From contig NZ_CP108088.1 in the NCBI RefSeq assembly GCF_036192275.1, forward strand, positions 1,240,001 to 1,304,000: a DNA stretch of 64,000 bases. The letters are read 5' to 3'. Shown piece after piece: positions 50,950-59,501 of the stretch (its first letter is position 1; each line of letters begins with the position of its first letter). The position numbers and the translations under genes were made by a program. Below the pieces are notes generated by a model. That model was not told where the DNA came from, did not search any database, and saw nothing but the letters and a program-made list of their open reading frames with translations. The stretch is from Streptomyces sp. NBC_00250. GTDB lineage: Bacteria > Actinomycetota > Actinomycetes > Streptomycetales > Streptomycetaceae.

Positions 50950-51993
50950 CTACTTGCCGACGTTGTTGCCCCACAGGGCCTGGTCGTCGACGTTCTCCTT
51001 GGTGATCAAGGGGGCGGGGAGCTGGTCCTCGAGGCCGTTGGGCAGGGCGACGATCGTCGACTGGTGGTCGGTCGGGCCGGGCTTGAAGGTCTTGCCTTCG
51101 GCGGCGGCCTGCGCGTAGTGGAGGGCGTACTTGGCGTAGAGGTCCGCGGGCTGCGAGACGGTCGCGTCGATCTTGCCCTCGCGGATCGCCTTGAGCTCCG
51201 CCGGGATGCCGTCGTTGGAGACGATGCTGATGTGTCCCGGCTGTCCGGCGGGCTTGAGCAGGCCCTTCTGCTGGAGCAGTGCGAGGGTGGGCTGGAGGAA
51301 GACGCCGCCGGCCTGCATGTAGATGCCGCCGAGGTCCGGATGGGCGGCCAGGGTGGACTGGAGCTTGGCCGAGGCGACGTCCCCCTTCCAGTCGGTGGCG
51401 AGCTCGATCACCTTGATGCCGGGGAAGTTCGCCTTCATACAGGCGGCGAAGGCCTCGGAGCGGTCGCGTCCGTTGATGGAGCTCAGGGCGCCCTGGAGTT
51501 CCGCGACCTTGCCCTTGCCCCCGAGCTGCTTGCCGAGGAACTCGCAGGCCTTGGTGCCGTACGCCTTGTTGTCGGCGCGCACCACCATGTAGACGTCCCC
51601 CTTGTCGGGACGCGTGTCGACGCTGACCACCGGGATCTTCTTCGAGGCGAGCGTCTCCAGGGTGGAGGCGATCGCGCCGGTGTCCTGCGGGGCCATGACG
51701 ACGGCCTTGGCGCCGGTGTTCTGGAAGATCTGGACGTTGGCCACGAGCTTCGTCACGTCGTTCTGGGAGTTGCTCACCGGCAGGGTGTTGAGGCCCTGGC
51801 CCTTGGCGTCCCGCTCGATGTACTGCGCGTAGGAGTTCCAGAAGTCGGAGTCCGCGCGCGGCAGGTCGATGCCGAGCGCCGGCTTGCCGCCGGAGGAGGC
51901 CGCGTCGCTGCCGCGGTTGCAGGCGGTGGCGAACCCCGCCAGGACGGCCACGGCGGCGGCCGTGGCCGCGATTCTGGAGGAGCGAGGCTTCAT
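50950..51993 (-). CDS. Sugar ABC transporter substrate-binding lipoprotein
   Basis: 347 residues from the ATG at 51993, GGAG 9 nt upstream. Lipoprotein signal AVAVLAGFATAC. The periplasmic-binding fold (Peripla_BP_4) shows in ALGIDLPRADSDFWNSYAQYIERDAKGQGLN, GAKAVVMAPQDTGAIASTLETLASKKIPVVSVDT, ELQGALSSINGRDRSEAFAACM and HISIVSNDGIPAELKAIREGKIDATVSQPADLYAKYAL. It captures a sugar outside the cell; by location L-fucose or a related 6-deoxysugar. It is the first gene of the transporter operon, divergent from the catabolic operon. Confidence 0.92.
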   Translation of the reverse strand: MKPRSSRIAATAAAVAVLAGFATACNRGSDAASSGGKPALGIDLPRADSDFWNSYAQYIERDAKGQGLNTLPVSNSQNDVTKLVANVQIFQNTGAKAVVMAPQDTGAIASTLETLASKKIPVVSVDTRPDKGDVYMVVRADNKAYGTKACEFLGKQLGGKGKVAELQGALSSINGRDRSEAFAACMKANFPGIKVIELATDWKGDVASAKLQSTLAAHPDLGGIYMQAGGVFLQPTLALLQQKGLLKPAGQPGHISIVSNDGIPAELKAIREGKIDATVSQPADLYAKYALHYAQAAAEGKTFKPGPTDHQSTIVALPNGLEDQLPAPLITKENVDDQALWGNNVGK

Positions 51994-52089
51994 CGTGGTG
52001 ATCTCCTTGGCTGGGGTGCGGGTGCCCCTGAGGGGGTGGGGAGCCGGGGGCGTGATCCGGCGATGCGGAACGACCGGAGAGTCCCGAGT

Positions 52090-52098
52090 CATCGGATG
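52090..52098. promoter_or_regulatory. Operator palindrome CATCGGATG, transporter promoter
   Basis: A 4-bp-arm dyad around a single G. It lies about +10 to +18 relative to the inferred start point of the minus-strand transporter promoter, a repressor position. The same sequence occurs at 52264 and a variant at 52324. Confidence 0.65.
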
Positions 52099-52114
52099 GC
52101 TCCGGGCAACGAGG

Positions 52115-52143
52115 ACCTTACGAGTCGGAAACCCGACTGACAA
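52115..52143 (-). promoter_or_regulatory. Promoter of the ABC transporter operon
   Basis: On the minus strand TTGTCA (52143-52138), 17-bp spacer, TAAGGT (52120-52115). It fits the vegetative consensus well and lies 122 bp before the binding-protein start. Confidence 0.65.
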
Positions 52144-52150
52144 GAGGAGA

Positions 52151-52159
52151 CCTCGGATG
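52151..52159. promoter_or_regulatory. Degenerate operator CCTCGGATG
   Basis: Matches CATCGGATG except for one base, 8 bp upstream of the transporter -35 box. It is weaker evidence than the perfect sites but falls in the same cluster. Confidence 0.35.
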
Positions 52160-52263
52160 AATTACGAAGCCGCTTTTCAGGGAGCTTGGCGGGGTTGCTT
52201 CATGCGGGCACAGGGATGCTGACCTGTGAGGGAGCTGGATGGGCATCCCATACAACCGACAAA

Positions 52264-52272
52264 CATCGGATG
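52264..52272. promoter_or_regulatory. Operator palindrome CATCGGATG, catabolic promoter
   Basis: Identical to the site at 52090. It ends 5 bp before the -35 box proposed for the catabolic operon. Confidence 0.65.
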
Positions 52273-52277
52273 ACTCC

Positions 52278-52307
52278 TTGCGGTGAGGCGAGGGAGGCTC
52301 GTATGGT
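52278..52307 (+). promoter_or_regulatory. Candidate promoter of the L-fucose catabolic operon
   Basis: TTGCGG (52278-52283), 18-bp spacer, TATGGT (52302-52307). It lies 74 bp before the first start codon, with operator-like palindromes on either side. Confidence 0.5.
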
Positions 52308-52323
52308 CATGCCGCCGCGGATT

Positions 52324-52332
52324 CATCAGATG
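52324..52332. promoter_or_regulatory. Operator palindrome CATCAGATG
   Basis: Differs from CATCGGATG only at the central base, so both arms are intact. It lies about +10 to +18 of the catabolic promoter, mirroring the layout at the transporter promoter. Confidence 0.55.
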
Positions 52333-52380
52333 TGTCGGCTTGAGGGGCTCGATCCCCGAAGCGACGACAGGAGACGAGAC

Positions 52381-53232
52381 ATGAAGCTGATGCGTATCGG
52401 CATGCCCGGGGACGAGACCCCGGCGGTCCTGGGCGAGGACGGCACCGCGTTCGACCTCAGTACCCTCACCACGGACATCGACGGGCCGTTCCTCGCCTCG
52501 GGCGGGATCGACCGCGTCCGGCGCGCGCTCGCGGGAGGCGAGCTGCCGCGCCTCGACGTCACCGGCCGGCGGACGGGGGCCCCGGTGGCCCGGCCCGGCA
52601 AGGTGGTCTGTGTCGGCCTCAACTACCGCGACCACGCCGAGGAGACCGGTGCGCCCGTCCCCGAGCGGCCCGTGGTGTTCATGAAGGACCCCTCCACCGT
52701 CGTGGGCCCGTACGACGACGTGCTGATCCCCCGTGGGTCGGTCAAGACCGACTGGGAGGTCGAGCTCGCGGTCGTCGTCGCCCGGGAGGCCCGCTATCTG
52801 GAGAGCCCGGAGGAGGCGGCCGGCCACATCGCCGGGTACGCCGTCAGCCACGACGTCTCCGAGCGGGAGTTCCAGCTGGAGTTCTCCGCCCAGTGGGACC
52901 TCGGCAAGTCCTGCGAGACCTTCAACCCGCTCGGCCCCTGGCTCGTGACCCCCGACGAGGTGGTCGACCCGCAGTCCCTGGGGCTGCGCCTGGCGGTGAA
53001 CGGCGAGGCGCGCCAGCACGGCTCCACCAAGAACATGATCTTCGACGTCGCGTACCTCGTCTGGTACCTGAGCCAGTACATGGTGCTGCGCCCGGGAGAC
53101 GTCATCAACACCGGGACCCCGGCCGGCGTGGCCCTCGGCCTGCCCGGCGCCCCCTACCTGCGCGCGGGCGACACCGTCGAGCTGACCATCGACGGCCTCG
53201 GCACCCAGCGCCAGACCTTCAACAACGCGTGA
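52381..53232 (+). CDS. FAH-family hydrolase, likely 2,4-diketo-3-deoxy-L-fuconate hydrolase
   Basis: 283 residues, ATG at 52381 with AGGAG 8 nt upstream. Fumarylacetoacetate-hydrolase fold: [43 protein letters not shown], metal ligands in [11 protein letters not shown] (E-x-E), [14 protein letters not shown], and [16 protein letters not shown]. In the non-phosphorylative L-fucose route described in Xanthomonas, a protein of this family splits 2,4-diketo-3-deoxy-L-fuconate to pyruvate and L-lactate. The neighbouring fuconate dehydratase and LutABC support that role over general acylpyruvate cleavage. First gene of the operon. Confidence 0.82.
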   Translation: MKLMRIGMPGDETPAVLGEDGTAFDLSTLTTDIDGPFLASGGIDRVRRALAGGELPRLDVTGRRTGAPVARPGKVVCVGLNYRDHAEETGAPVPERPVVFMKDPSTVVGPYDDVLIPRGSVKTDWEVELAVVVAREARYLESPEEAAGHIAGYAVSHDVSEREFQLEFSAQWDLGKSCETFNPLGPWLVTPDEVVDPQSLGLRLAVNGEARQHGSTKNMIFDVAYLVWYLSQYMVLRPGDVINTGTPAGVALGLPGAPYLRAGDTVELTIDGLGTQRQTFNNA

Positions 53233-54581
53233 AAGGCACCGAGTTGTCCGCATCCGCAGCGCGGATCACTGCAGTCGACACCTACGACATCCGCTTCCCC
53301 ACCTCGCGGGAGCTGGACGGGTCCGACGCCATGAACCCCGACCCCGACTACTCCGCCGCCTACCTCGTCCTGCGCACCTCCGCGGGCGACCACGAAGGCC
53401 ACGGTTTCACCTTCACCATCGGCCGCGGCAACGACGTCCAGGTCGCCGCCATCGACGCCCTGCGCGAGCACGTCGTCGGCAGGCGCGTCGACGAACTGTG
53501 CGCCGACCCCGGAGACCTCTACCGCGCCCTCGTCGGAGACAGCCAACTGCGCTGGCTCGGGCCCGAGAAGGGGGTGATGCACATGGCGATCGGCGCCGTC
53601 GTCAACGCGGTCTGGGACCTCGCGGCCAAGCGCGAGGGCAAGCCGGTCTGGCAGTTCCTCGCCGACTCCGACCCGGAGTGGCTGGTGAGCCAGATCGACT
53701 TCCGGTACATCAGCGACGCGCTCACCCGGGACGAGGCCCTGGAACTGCTGACCAAGGGCAGGCAGGGTGCGGCCGAGCGCGCCGCCGGACTGCTGCGGCA
53801 GGGCTACCCCGCGTACACCACCTCTCCCGGCTGGCTCGGCTACTCCGACGAGAAGCTCACCCTCCTCGCCGAGAAGGCCGTCGCGGACGGCTTCACCCAG
53901 ATCAAGCTCAAGGTCGGCGCCGACCTCGCCGACGACATGCGCCGCTGCCGCGCCGCCCGAGAAGCCGTCGGACCGGACATCCGCATGGCGATCGACGCCA
54001 ACCAGCGCTGGGACGTCGACCAGGCGATCGAGTGGACCAACGCGCTCGCCGAGTTCGACCCGTACTGGATCGAGGAACCCACCAGCCCGGACGACGTCCT
54101 CGGCCACGCCACCATCCGACGCGGCGTCCATCCGGTCAAGGTCGCCACCGGCGAGCACGTCCAGAACCGCATCGTCTTCAAGCAGCTCCTCCAGGCCGGC
54201 GCCGTCGACGTCCTCCAGCTGGACTCCGCCCGCGTCGCCGGTGTCAACGAGAACCTCGCCATCCTGCTGCTCGCCGCCAAGTTCGGCATCCCCGTGTGCC
54301 CGCACGCCGGTGGCGTCGGACTGTGCGAACTCGTCCAGCACCTGTCGATGTTCGACTACGTGGCGCTCTCCGGCACCACCCAGGACCGGGTCGTCGAGTT
54401 CGTCGACCACCTCCACCAGCACTTCCTCGACCCGGTCGTGATCGACCGCGGACACTACCGGGCCCCCACCACGCCCGGCTTCTCCGCCGCCATGAAGCAG
54501 GCCACCATCGACACGTACACCTTCCCGCACGGCGCCTTCTGGGTCGCCGACGCGGCCGAGGACACGGAGGGACGCGCATGA
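53229..54581 (+). CDS. fucD: L-fuconate dehydratase (enolase superfamily)
   Basis: 450 residues from the GTG at 53229, which overlaps the previous stop (GTGA); TTG 53244 with AAAGG upstream is an alternative start. Enolase-superfamily active site complete: K-x-K at 226-228 (QIKLKVG), metal ligands Asp256 (DANQRW), Glu283 (WIEEPT) and Glu309 (TGEH), acid/base His359 ([11 protein letters not shown]) with Asp332 before it. The N-terminal capping domain reads [35 protein letters not shown], which I associate with fuconate dehydratases. It removes water from L-fuconate to give 2-keto-3-deoxy-L-fuconate. Confidence 0.92.
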   Translation: MKGTELSASAARITAVDTYDIRFPTSRELDGSDAMNPDPDYSAAYLVLRTSAGDHEGHGFTFTIGRGNDVQVAAIDALREHVVGRRVDELCADPGDLYRALVGDSQLRWLGPEKGVMHMAIGAVVNAVWDLAAKREGKPVWQFLADSDPEWLVSQIDFRYISDALTRDEALELLTKGRQGAAERAAGLLRQGYPAYTTSPGWLGYSDEKLTLLAEKAVADGFTQIKLKVGADLADDMRRCRAAREAVGPDIRMAIDANQRWDVDQAIEWTNALAEFDPYWIEEPTSPDDVLGHATIRRGVHPVKVATGEHVQNRIVFKQLLQAGAVDVLQLDSARVAGVNENLAILLLAAKFGIPVCPHAGGVGLCELVQHLSMFDYVALSGTTQDRVVEFVDHLHQHFLDPVVIDRGHYRAPTTPGFSAAMKQATIDTYTFPHGAFWVADAAEDTEGRA

Positions 54582-55339
54582 CGACCGAACTCGCGGGGCT
54601 CACCGCCCTGGTCACCGGCGGTGCCTCGGGCATCGGCCTAGCCACCGCCCGGTTGCTCGCCGAGCGCGGAGCGGACGTCGCCGTCCTCGACCTCGACCCG
54701 AGCGGGGTCCCCGCTCCCCTGCGGGGCTTCACAGCCGACGTCTCCGACGACGAGTCGGTGCGCCGCGCCGTGGAGGCGGCAGCCGAGACTCTCGGTGGCA
54801 TCGACATCCTGGTCAACAACGCCGGTATCGGGGCCGCCGGTACCGTCGAGGACAACCCGGACGCGCAGTGGCACGTCGTCCTGGACGTCAACGTCCTCGG
54901 CGTCGTCCGCACCACCCGGGCCGCCCTGCCGCACCTGCGGCGGTCGGCACACGCCGCGATCGTCAACACCTGCTCGATCGCCGCGACCGCCGGCCTGCCG
55001 CAGCGCGCGCTGTACTCGGCCAGCAAGGGCGCGGTGCTGTCCCTCACCCTCGCCATGGCCGCCGACCACGTCCGTGAAGGCATCCGGGTCAACTGCGTCA
55101 ACCCCGGTACCGTCGACACCCCGTGGGTCGGCCGCCTTCTCGGCGCCGCCGACGACCCCGCCGCGGAGCGCATCGCACTCGAAGCGCGCCAGCCCACCGG
55201 ACGGCTGGTCTCCGCCGACGAGGTCGCCGCCTCCATCGCCTACCTCGCCTCCCCCGCCGCCGGCAGCACCACGGGCACCGCCCTCGCCGTCGACGGCGGC
55301 ATGGCCGGACTGCGTCTGCGACCGGAGCCGAAGTCTTGA
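54578..55339 (+). CDS. SDR oxidoreductase, likely 2-keto-3-deoxy-L-fuconate dehydrogenase
   Basis: 253 residues, ATG overlapping the previous stop, GGAGG upstream. Classical [16 protein letters not shown] (12-22), [13 protein letters not shown], catalytic Ser133, Tyr146 and Lys150 ([11 protein letters not shown]), and a C-terminal [19 protein letters not shown]. Asp38-type acid after the second strand (VLDLD) suggests NAD preference. By position between the dehydratase and the diketo-acid hydrolase in the pathway, it should oxidise C4 of 2-keto-3-deoxy-L-fuconate. L-fucose 1-dehydrogenase activity is the alternative, but an AKR for that step is next door. Confidence 0.82.
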   Translation: MTTELAGLTALVTGGASGIGLATARLLAERGADVAVLDLDPSGVPAPLRGFTADVSDDESVRRAVEAAAETLGGIDILVNNAGIGAAGTVEDNPDAQWHVVLDVNVLGVVRTTRAALPHLRRSAHAAIVNTCSIAATAGLPQRALYSASKGAVLSLTLAMAADHVREGIRVNCVNPGTVDTPWVGRLLGAADDPAAERIALEARQPTGRLVSADEVAASIAYLASPAAGSTTGTALAVDGGMAGLRLRPEPKS

Positions 55340-56334
55340 CCCTGGACCAGAACGCACTCGGCCGCAGCACCGTACGGGTCACCGAGCTCGCCTTCGGCGC
55401 GGCCGCGATCGGCAACCTGTTCACCGCCGTCACCGACGCCGAGGCCGAGCGGGCCGTCCACGCGGCCTGGGACGCGGGCGTACGGTACTTCGACACCGCC
55501 CCGCACTACGGCCTCGGCCTGTCCGAACGGCGCCTGGGCGCAGCCCTGCGCTCCCGCCCCCGGAACGAGTACGTCGTGTCCAGCAAGGTCGGCCGCGTCC
55601 TGGAGCCGACGCGGGGAGCCCCGGGCGACGACCTCGCGAACGGCTTCGCCGTGCCCGCCACGCACCGCAGGCGCTGGGACTTCAGCGCCCAGGGCGTACG
55701 CCGGTCGATCGAGGACAGCCTGCGACGGCTCGGCCTCGACCGCATCGACGTCGCCTACCTCCACGACCCGGACGACCACCTCGACCAGGCTCTCGGCGAG
55801 GCGTACCCCGAGCTGGCCCGGATGCGGGACGAGGGAAGGATCGGCGCGATCGGCGTGGGCATGAACCAGGCCGCGCCGCTCGCCCGCTTCGTCCGCGAGA
55901 CCGACCTCGACGCCGTCCTCCTGGCCGGCCGCTACACGCTCCTCGACCAGGACGGCCTCACCGAACTCCTGCCGCTCGCCGCCGCGCGTGGAGTCGGCGT
56001 CGTCATCGGCGGCGCGTTCAACTCCGGCCTGCTCGCCGACCCTCGCCCCGGGGCCACGTTCGACTACACGACGGCACCCCCCGACCTGCTCTCCCGCGCC
56101 CTGGACCTCAGGGCCGTGTGCGAGCGCCACGGGGTGCCGCTCCGGGCAGCCGCGCTCCGCTTCCCGTTCGGACACCCGGCCGTCGCGAGTGTCCTGGTCG
56201 GCACCCGCAGCGCCGCCGAGGCCCGCGACGCGGCCGCCATGCTCGGCCACCCCGTCCCGGACGCGTTGTGGTCGGAACTCAAGGAACGCGGGCTGCTGCC
56301 CGCGGACGTCCCGACCCCCGGGGAGGCGGGCTGA
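55336..56334 (+). CDS. Aldo/keto reductase, likely L-fucose (D-threo-aldose) 1-dehydrogenase
   Basis: 332 residues from a TTG start that overlaps the SDR stop (TTGA), with CGGAG 8 nt upstream. AKR catalytic tetrad: Asp53 and Tyr58 (YFDTAPHYGLGLSE), Lys84 (VVSSKVGRV), His143 (VAYLHDPDDH). The block RRRWDFSAQGVRRSIEDSLRRLGLDRIDV is typical of the D-threo-aldose 1-dehydrogenase / L-fucose dehydrogenase branch. It oxidises the anomeric carbon of L-fucose to L-fucono-lactone with NAD(P). The lactone is opened by the amidohydrolase later in the operon. Confidence 0.88.
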   Translation: MTLDQNALGRSTVRVTELAFGAAAIGNLFTAVTDAEAERAVHAAWDAGVRYFDTAPHYGLGLSERRLGAALRSRPRNEYVVSSKVGRVLEPTRGAPGDDLANGFAVPATHRRRWDFSAQGVRRSIEDSLRRLGLDRIDVAYLHDPDDHLDQALGEAYPELARMRDEGRIGAIGVGMNQAAPLARFVRETDLDAVLLAGRYTLLDQDGLTELLPLAAARGVGVVIGGAFNSGLLADPRPGATFDYTTAPPDLLSRALDLRAVCERHGVPLRAAALRFPFGHPAVASVLVGTRSAAEARDAAAMLGHPVPDALWSELKERGLLPADVPTPGEAG

Positions 56335-57074
56335 TGCGCGTCGCCCTCTTCCTCACGTGCTTCAACGACACGTTGTTCCCGGACACCGGTCGGGCCGTGG
56401 TGACCGTCCTCGAACGTCTCGGCCACACCGTCGACTTCCCGCAGGAGCAGACCTGCTGCGGGCAGATGCACTTCAACACCGGCTACCGGCCGGAGGCCGT
56501 TCCCCTGGTGGACCGCTTCGCGCGGACCTTCGACGGGTACGACGCCGTGGTCACGCCCTCCGCGTCCTGCGCCGGCATGATCCGCGACCAGCACCCCGTC
56601 CTCGCCCGGGACCACGGATCCGCCGCGCTCCAGCGGACGGTCGCCGAAGTGGTGCCCCGCGTGCATGAGTTCACCGAATTCCTCGTCGACGTGCTGGGAG
56701 TCACCGACGTCGGCGCACGGTTCCCGCACCGGGTGACGTACCACCCCACCTGCCATTCCCTGCGCGGCCTGCGCCTCGGCGACCGGCCTCATCAGCTCCT
56801 GCGTGCGGTCGAGGACATCGAGCTCGTCGACCTCCCGGCCGCCGACTCCTGCTGCGGTTTCGGCGGCACCTTCGCCCTCAAGAACGCCGAGACGTCGAGC
56901 GCGATGCTCGCCGACAAGACCAGGGGAATCCTGGACAGCGGCGCCGAGGTGCTGTGCGCCGCCGACAACTCCTGCCTGATGCACATCGGCGGCGGACTGT
57001 CCCGCCAGGACAGCACCGTACGGACCGTGCACCTGGCGGAGATCCTCGCCGCCACCGCAGGAGGCACACGATGA
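56334..57074 (+). CDS. lutA: L-lactate utilisation protein LutA (CCG-domain Fe-S protein)
   Basis: 246 residues; its ATG shares one base with the AKR stop (TGATG). Two CCG domains: RVALFLTCFNDTLFPDTGRAVVTVLERLGHTVDFPQEQTCCGQ and VTYHPTCHSLRGL...LPAADSCCGFGGTFALKN, both with the Cys residues for an iron-sulfur cluster. It is one of three subunits of the LutABC L-lactate oxidising complex known from Bacillus subtilis, which feeds electrons to the respiratory chain. Here it would consume the L-lactate released by cleavage of the fucose-derived diketo acid. Confidence 0.92.
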   Translation: MRVALFLTCFNDTLFPDTGRAVVTVLERLGHTVDFPQEQTCCGQMHFNTGYRPEAVPLVDRFARTFDGYDAVVTPSASCAGMIRDQHPVLARDHGSAALQRTVAEVVPRVHEFTEFLVDVLGVTDVGARFPHRVTYHPTCHSLRGLRLGDRPHQLLRAVEDIELVDLPAADSCCGFGGTFALKNAETSSAMLADKTRGILDSGAEVLCAADNSCLMHIGGGLSRQDSTVRTVHLAEILAATAGGTR

Positions 57075-58546
57075 GCGCGCCCACGGACCGCGGCGTCGTC
57101 TGGCTCGGCTCGCCCCCCTTCCCCGACGCCGCCAGAAGCGCGCTCAAGGACTCCCAGCTGCGCGCCAACCTGGCGCGGGCCACGTCCACGATCCGTGACA
57201 AGCGGCTCGCCGTCGCCTCCGAGCTGGACGACTGGGAAGAGCTGCGGACTTCGGCCGCCGCGATCAAAAGGCGGACCGCCCGCCATCTCGACCGCTACCT
57301 CGTGCAGTTGGAGGAGTCCGTCACGGACGCGGGCGGCACGGTCCACTGGGCGTCCGACGCCGCCGAGGCCAACCGCATCGTCACCGACCTCGTCCGGGCC
57401 ACCGGCGAACGCGAAGTCGTGAAGATCAAGTCGATGGCGACCCAGGAGATCGGACTCAACGAGCACCTCGCCGACGCCGGGATCACCGCGTACGAGACCG
57501 ACCTCGCCGAACTCATCGTCCAGCTCGGCGACGACCGCCCCTCCCACATCCTGGTCCCCGCCATCCACAAGAACCGCTCCGAGATCAGGGACCTCTTCGC
57601 CTCCGAGATGAGCCGCTGGGGGGAGCCGGCACCCGACGGTCTCGGCGACGACCCGGCCGAACTCGCCGAGGCGGCCCGCCACCACCTGAGGAAGAAGTTC
57701 CTCACCGCCAAGGTCGCCGTCTCCGGCGCGAACTTCGCCGTCGCCGACACCGGAACCGTCGTCGTGGTGGAGTCCGAGGGCAACGGCCGGATGTGCCTGA
57801 CCCTTCCGCAGACCCTCATCACCGTCATGGGCATCGAGAAGGTCGTCCCCACCTGGTCCGACCTGGAGGTCTTCCTCCAGCTCCTGCCCCGCTCCTCCAC
57901 CGGCGAGCGGATGAACCCGTACACCTCCACCTGGACCGGCACCACCGACGGGGACGGACCGTCCGCGTTCCACCTGGTCCTCCTGGACAACGGCCGCACC
58001 GACACCCTCGCCGACACCGTCGGCCGCCAGGCCCTCGCCTGCATCCGCTGCTCGGCCTGCCTCAACGTCTGCCCGGTCTTCGAACGGACCGGCGGTCACG
58101 CGTACGGATCGGTCTACCCCGGCCCGATCGGCGCCGTCCTCACCCCGCAGCTCGTCGGCGTCGAGAACGCCGCCTCCCTCCCCTTCGCCTCCACCTTGTG
58201 CGGTGCCTGCTACGACGCCTGCCCGGTGAAGATCGACATCCCGGAGGTCCTTGCCCACCTGCGGGCCGAGGTCGTCGAGGCCGAACGGGCGGACCGGCGC
58301 ACACCCACCCCCGAGGCCCTGGCCATGAAGGCCGCCGCCACCGTCCTCGACTCACCGGCACTGCTCGGCGCCGCCCAGAAGGCCGCGAGCCTCGGCGGCC
58401 GCGCCCTCGCCCGGCGCGGACGCATCGGCAGCCTGCCGGGACCGATGCGCGGCTGGTCCGAGACCCGCGACACCCCCGTACCCCCGGCCGAGTCCTTCCG
58501 TACCTGGTGGCGCAAGAACCGCTCTCGGAACGAAGGGGAACGATGA
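57071..58546 (+). CDS. lutB: L-lactate utilisation protein LutB (LUD domain plus two 4Fe-4S motifs)
   Basis: 491 residues, ATG overlapping the lutA stop by 4 nt. LUD domain ~70-300 (RIVTDLVRATGEREVVKIKSMATQEIGLNEHLADAGITAYETDLAELIVQL, GANFAVADTGTVVVVESEGNGRMC). Then two ferredoxin-like clusters: CIRCSACLNVCPVF and CGACYDACPVKIDI. The C-terminal RTWWRKNR is also a LutB feature. It is the electron-carrying subunit of the LutABC complex. Confidence 0.95.
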   Translation: MSAPTDRGVVWLGSPPFPDAARSALKDSQLRANLARATSTIRDKRLAVASELDDWEELRTSAAAIKRRTARHLDRYLVQLEESVTDAGGTVHWASDAAEANRIVTDLVRATGEREVVKIKSMATQEIGLNEHLADAGITAYETDLAELIVQLGDDRPSHILVPAIHKNRSEIRDLFASEMSRWGEPAPDGLGDDPAELAEAARHHLRKKFLTAKVAVSGANFAVADTGTVVVVESEGNGRMCLTLPQTLITVMGIEKVVPTWSDLEVFLQLLPRSSTGERMNPYTSTWTGTTDGDGPSAFHLVLLDNGRTDTLADTVGRQALACIRCSACLNVCPVFERTGGHAYGSVYPGPIGAVLTPQLVGVENAASLPFASTLCGACYDACPVKIDIPEVLAHLRAEVVEAERADRRTPTPEALAMKAAATVLDSPALLGAAQKAASLGGRALARRGRIGSLPGPMRGWSETRDTPVPPAESFRTWWRKNRSRNEGER

Positions 58547-59193
58547 GCAGCCGCGACGCCGTCCTCGGCCGCATCCGTGCCGCACTCGCCGACGTCCCGC
58601 CCGACGAGACACCGGACGACGTACCCGTGCCCCGCGCCTACCTCCGCAGCCACACCGCGCCCGACGAGGATCTCGTCGCGCTGTTCGCGGAACGGGTCAC
58701 CGATTACCGCGCCACCGTCCACCGCACCGACGAGGCCGGGCTCCCCTCCGCCCTTGCTGCCACGCTCGCGTCCCGCGGTGTCGACCACATGGCCCTGCCG
58801 AGCGGCTTCCCCGTCGAACTGCTGCCTCCCGGCCCCTGGACCTGGCACAGGGAACCCTTGGACGTGTCCGAGGTGGACACGCTGGACGGGACGCTCACCC
58901 TGGCGGCGGCCGGCATCGCCGTCACCGGGACCGTCGTTCTCGACACCGGCCCCGGCCAGGGCCGCCGCAGCCTCACCCTGATCCCCGACTACCATCTGTG
59001 CGTCGTGTACGCCGAGCAGATCGCCGCCGACGTCCCCGACGCCCTCGCCCGGCTCGACCCGACCCGGCCGCTCACGTTCGTCTCCGGGCCTTCCGCCACC
59101 AGCGACATCGAACTGGACCGCGTCGAAGGGGTACACGGCCCGCGCACCCTGGACGTCATCGTCGTCGACCCCACCCACCCGGAGAAGCCATGA
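58543..59193 (+). CDS. lutC: L-lactate utilisation protein LutC (LUD domain)
   Basis: 216 residues, ATG overlapping the lutB stop by 4 nt. A small LUD-domain protein: SSRDAVLGRIRAALADVP at the start, LPSGFPVELLPPG, GTLTLAAAGIAVTGTVVLDTGPGQGRRSLTLIPDYHLCVVYAEQI and TFVSGPSATSDIELDRVEGVHGPRTLDVIVV at the end, all LutC/YkgG hallmarks. Third subunit of the lactate-oxidising complex. Confidence 0.95.
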   Translation: MSSRDAVLGRIRAALADVPPDETPDDVPVPRAYLRSHTAPDEDLVALFAERVTDYRATVHRTDEAGLPSALAATLASRGVDHMALPSGFPVELLPPGPWTWHREPLDVSEVDTLDGTLTLAAAGIAVTGTVVLDTGPGQGRRSLTLIPDYHLCVVYAEQIAADVPDALARLDPTRPLTFVSGPSATSDIELDRVEGVHGPRTLDVIVVDPTHPEKP

Positions 59194-59501
59194 GGATCGC
59201 CCTGCACACGCGCGTCCGCGCGGACCGGATCGAGGAATACGAGGCCGCGCACCGGGGGGTGCCCGAGGAACTCACCGCCGCCATCCGGGCAGTGGGGGTC
59301 GACTCCTGGACGATCTGGCGCAGCGGCAACGAGCTCTTCCACCTCCTCGAATGCGAGGACTACGCCCGCCTGCTCGGCGAGCTCGAACACCTTCCGGTCA
59401 ACGTCGCCTGGCAGGCGCGGATGGCAGACCTCCTCGACGTGACCCACGACTACTCCGAGCACGGGGCCGGAGCCGGACTTCCGGTGGTGTGGCAGCTGTG
59501 A
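59190..59501 (+). CDS. L-rhamnose mutarotase-family protein, probably L-fucose mutarotase
   Basis: 103 residues, ATG overlapping the lutC stop. RhaM/RhaU-type ferredoxin-like barrel: RIALHTRVRADRIEEYEAAHRGVPEELTAAIRAVGVDSWTIWRSGNELFHLLECEDYARLLGELEHLPVN, then WQARMADLLDV. Members interconvert alpha and beta anomers of 6-deoxysugars. In this operon the substrate is most likely L-fucose, supplying the anomer used by the aldose dehydrogenase. The family name refers to rhamnose, so specificity remains open. Confidence 0.88.
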   Translation: MRIALHTRVRADRIEEYEAAHRGVPEELTAAIRAVGVDSWTIWRSGNELFHLLECEDYARLLGELEHLPVNVAWQARMADLLDVTHDYSEHGAGAGLPVVWQL

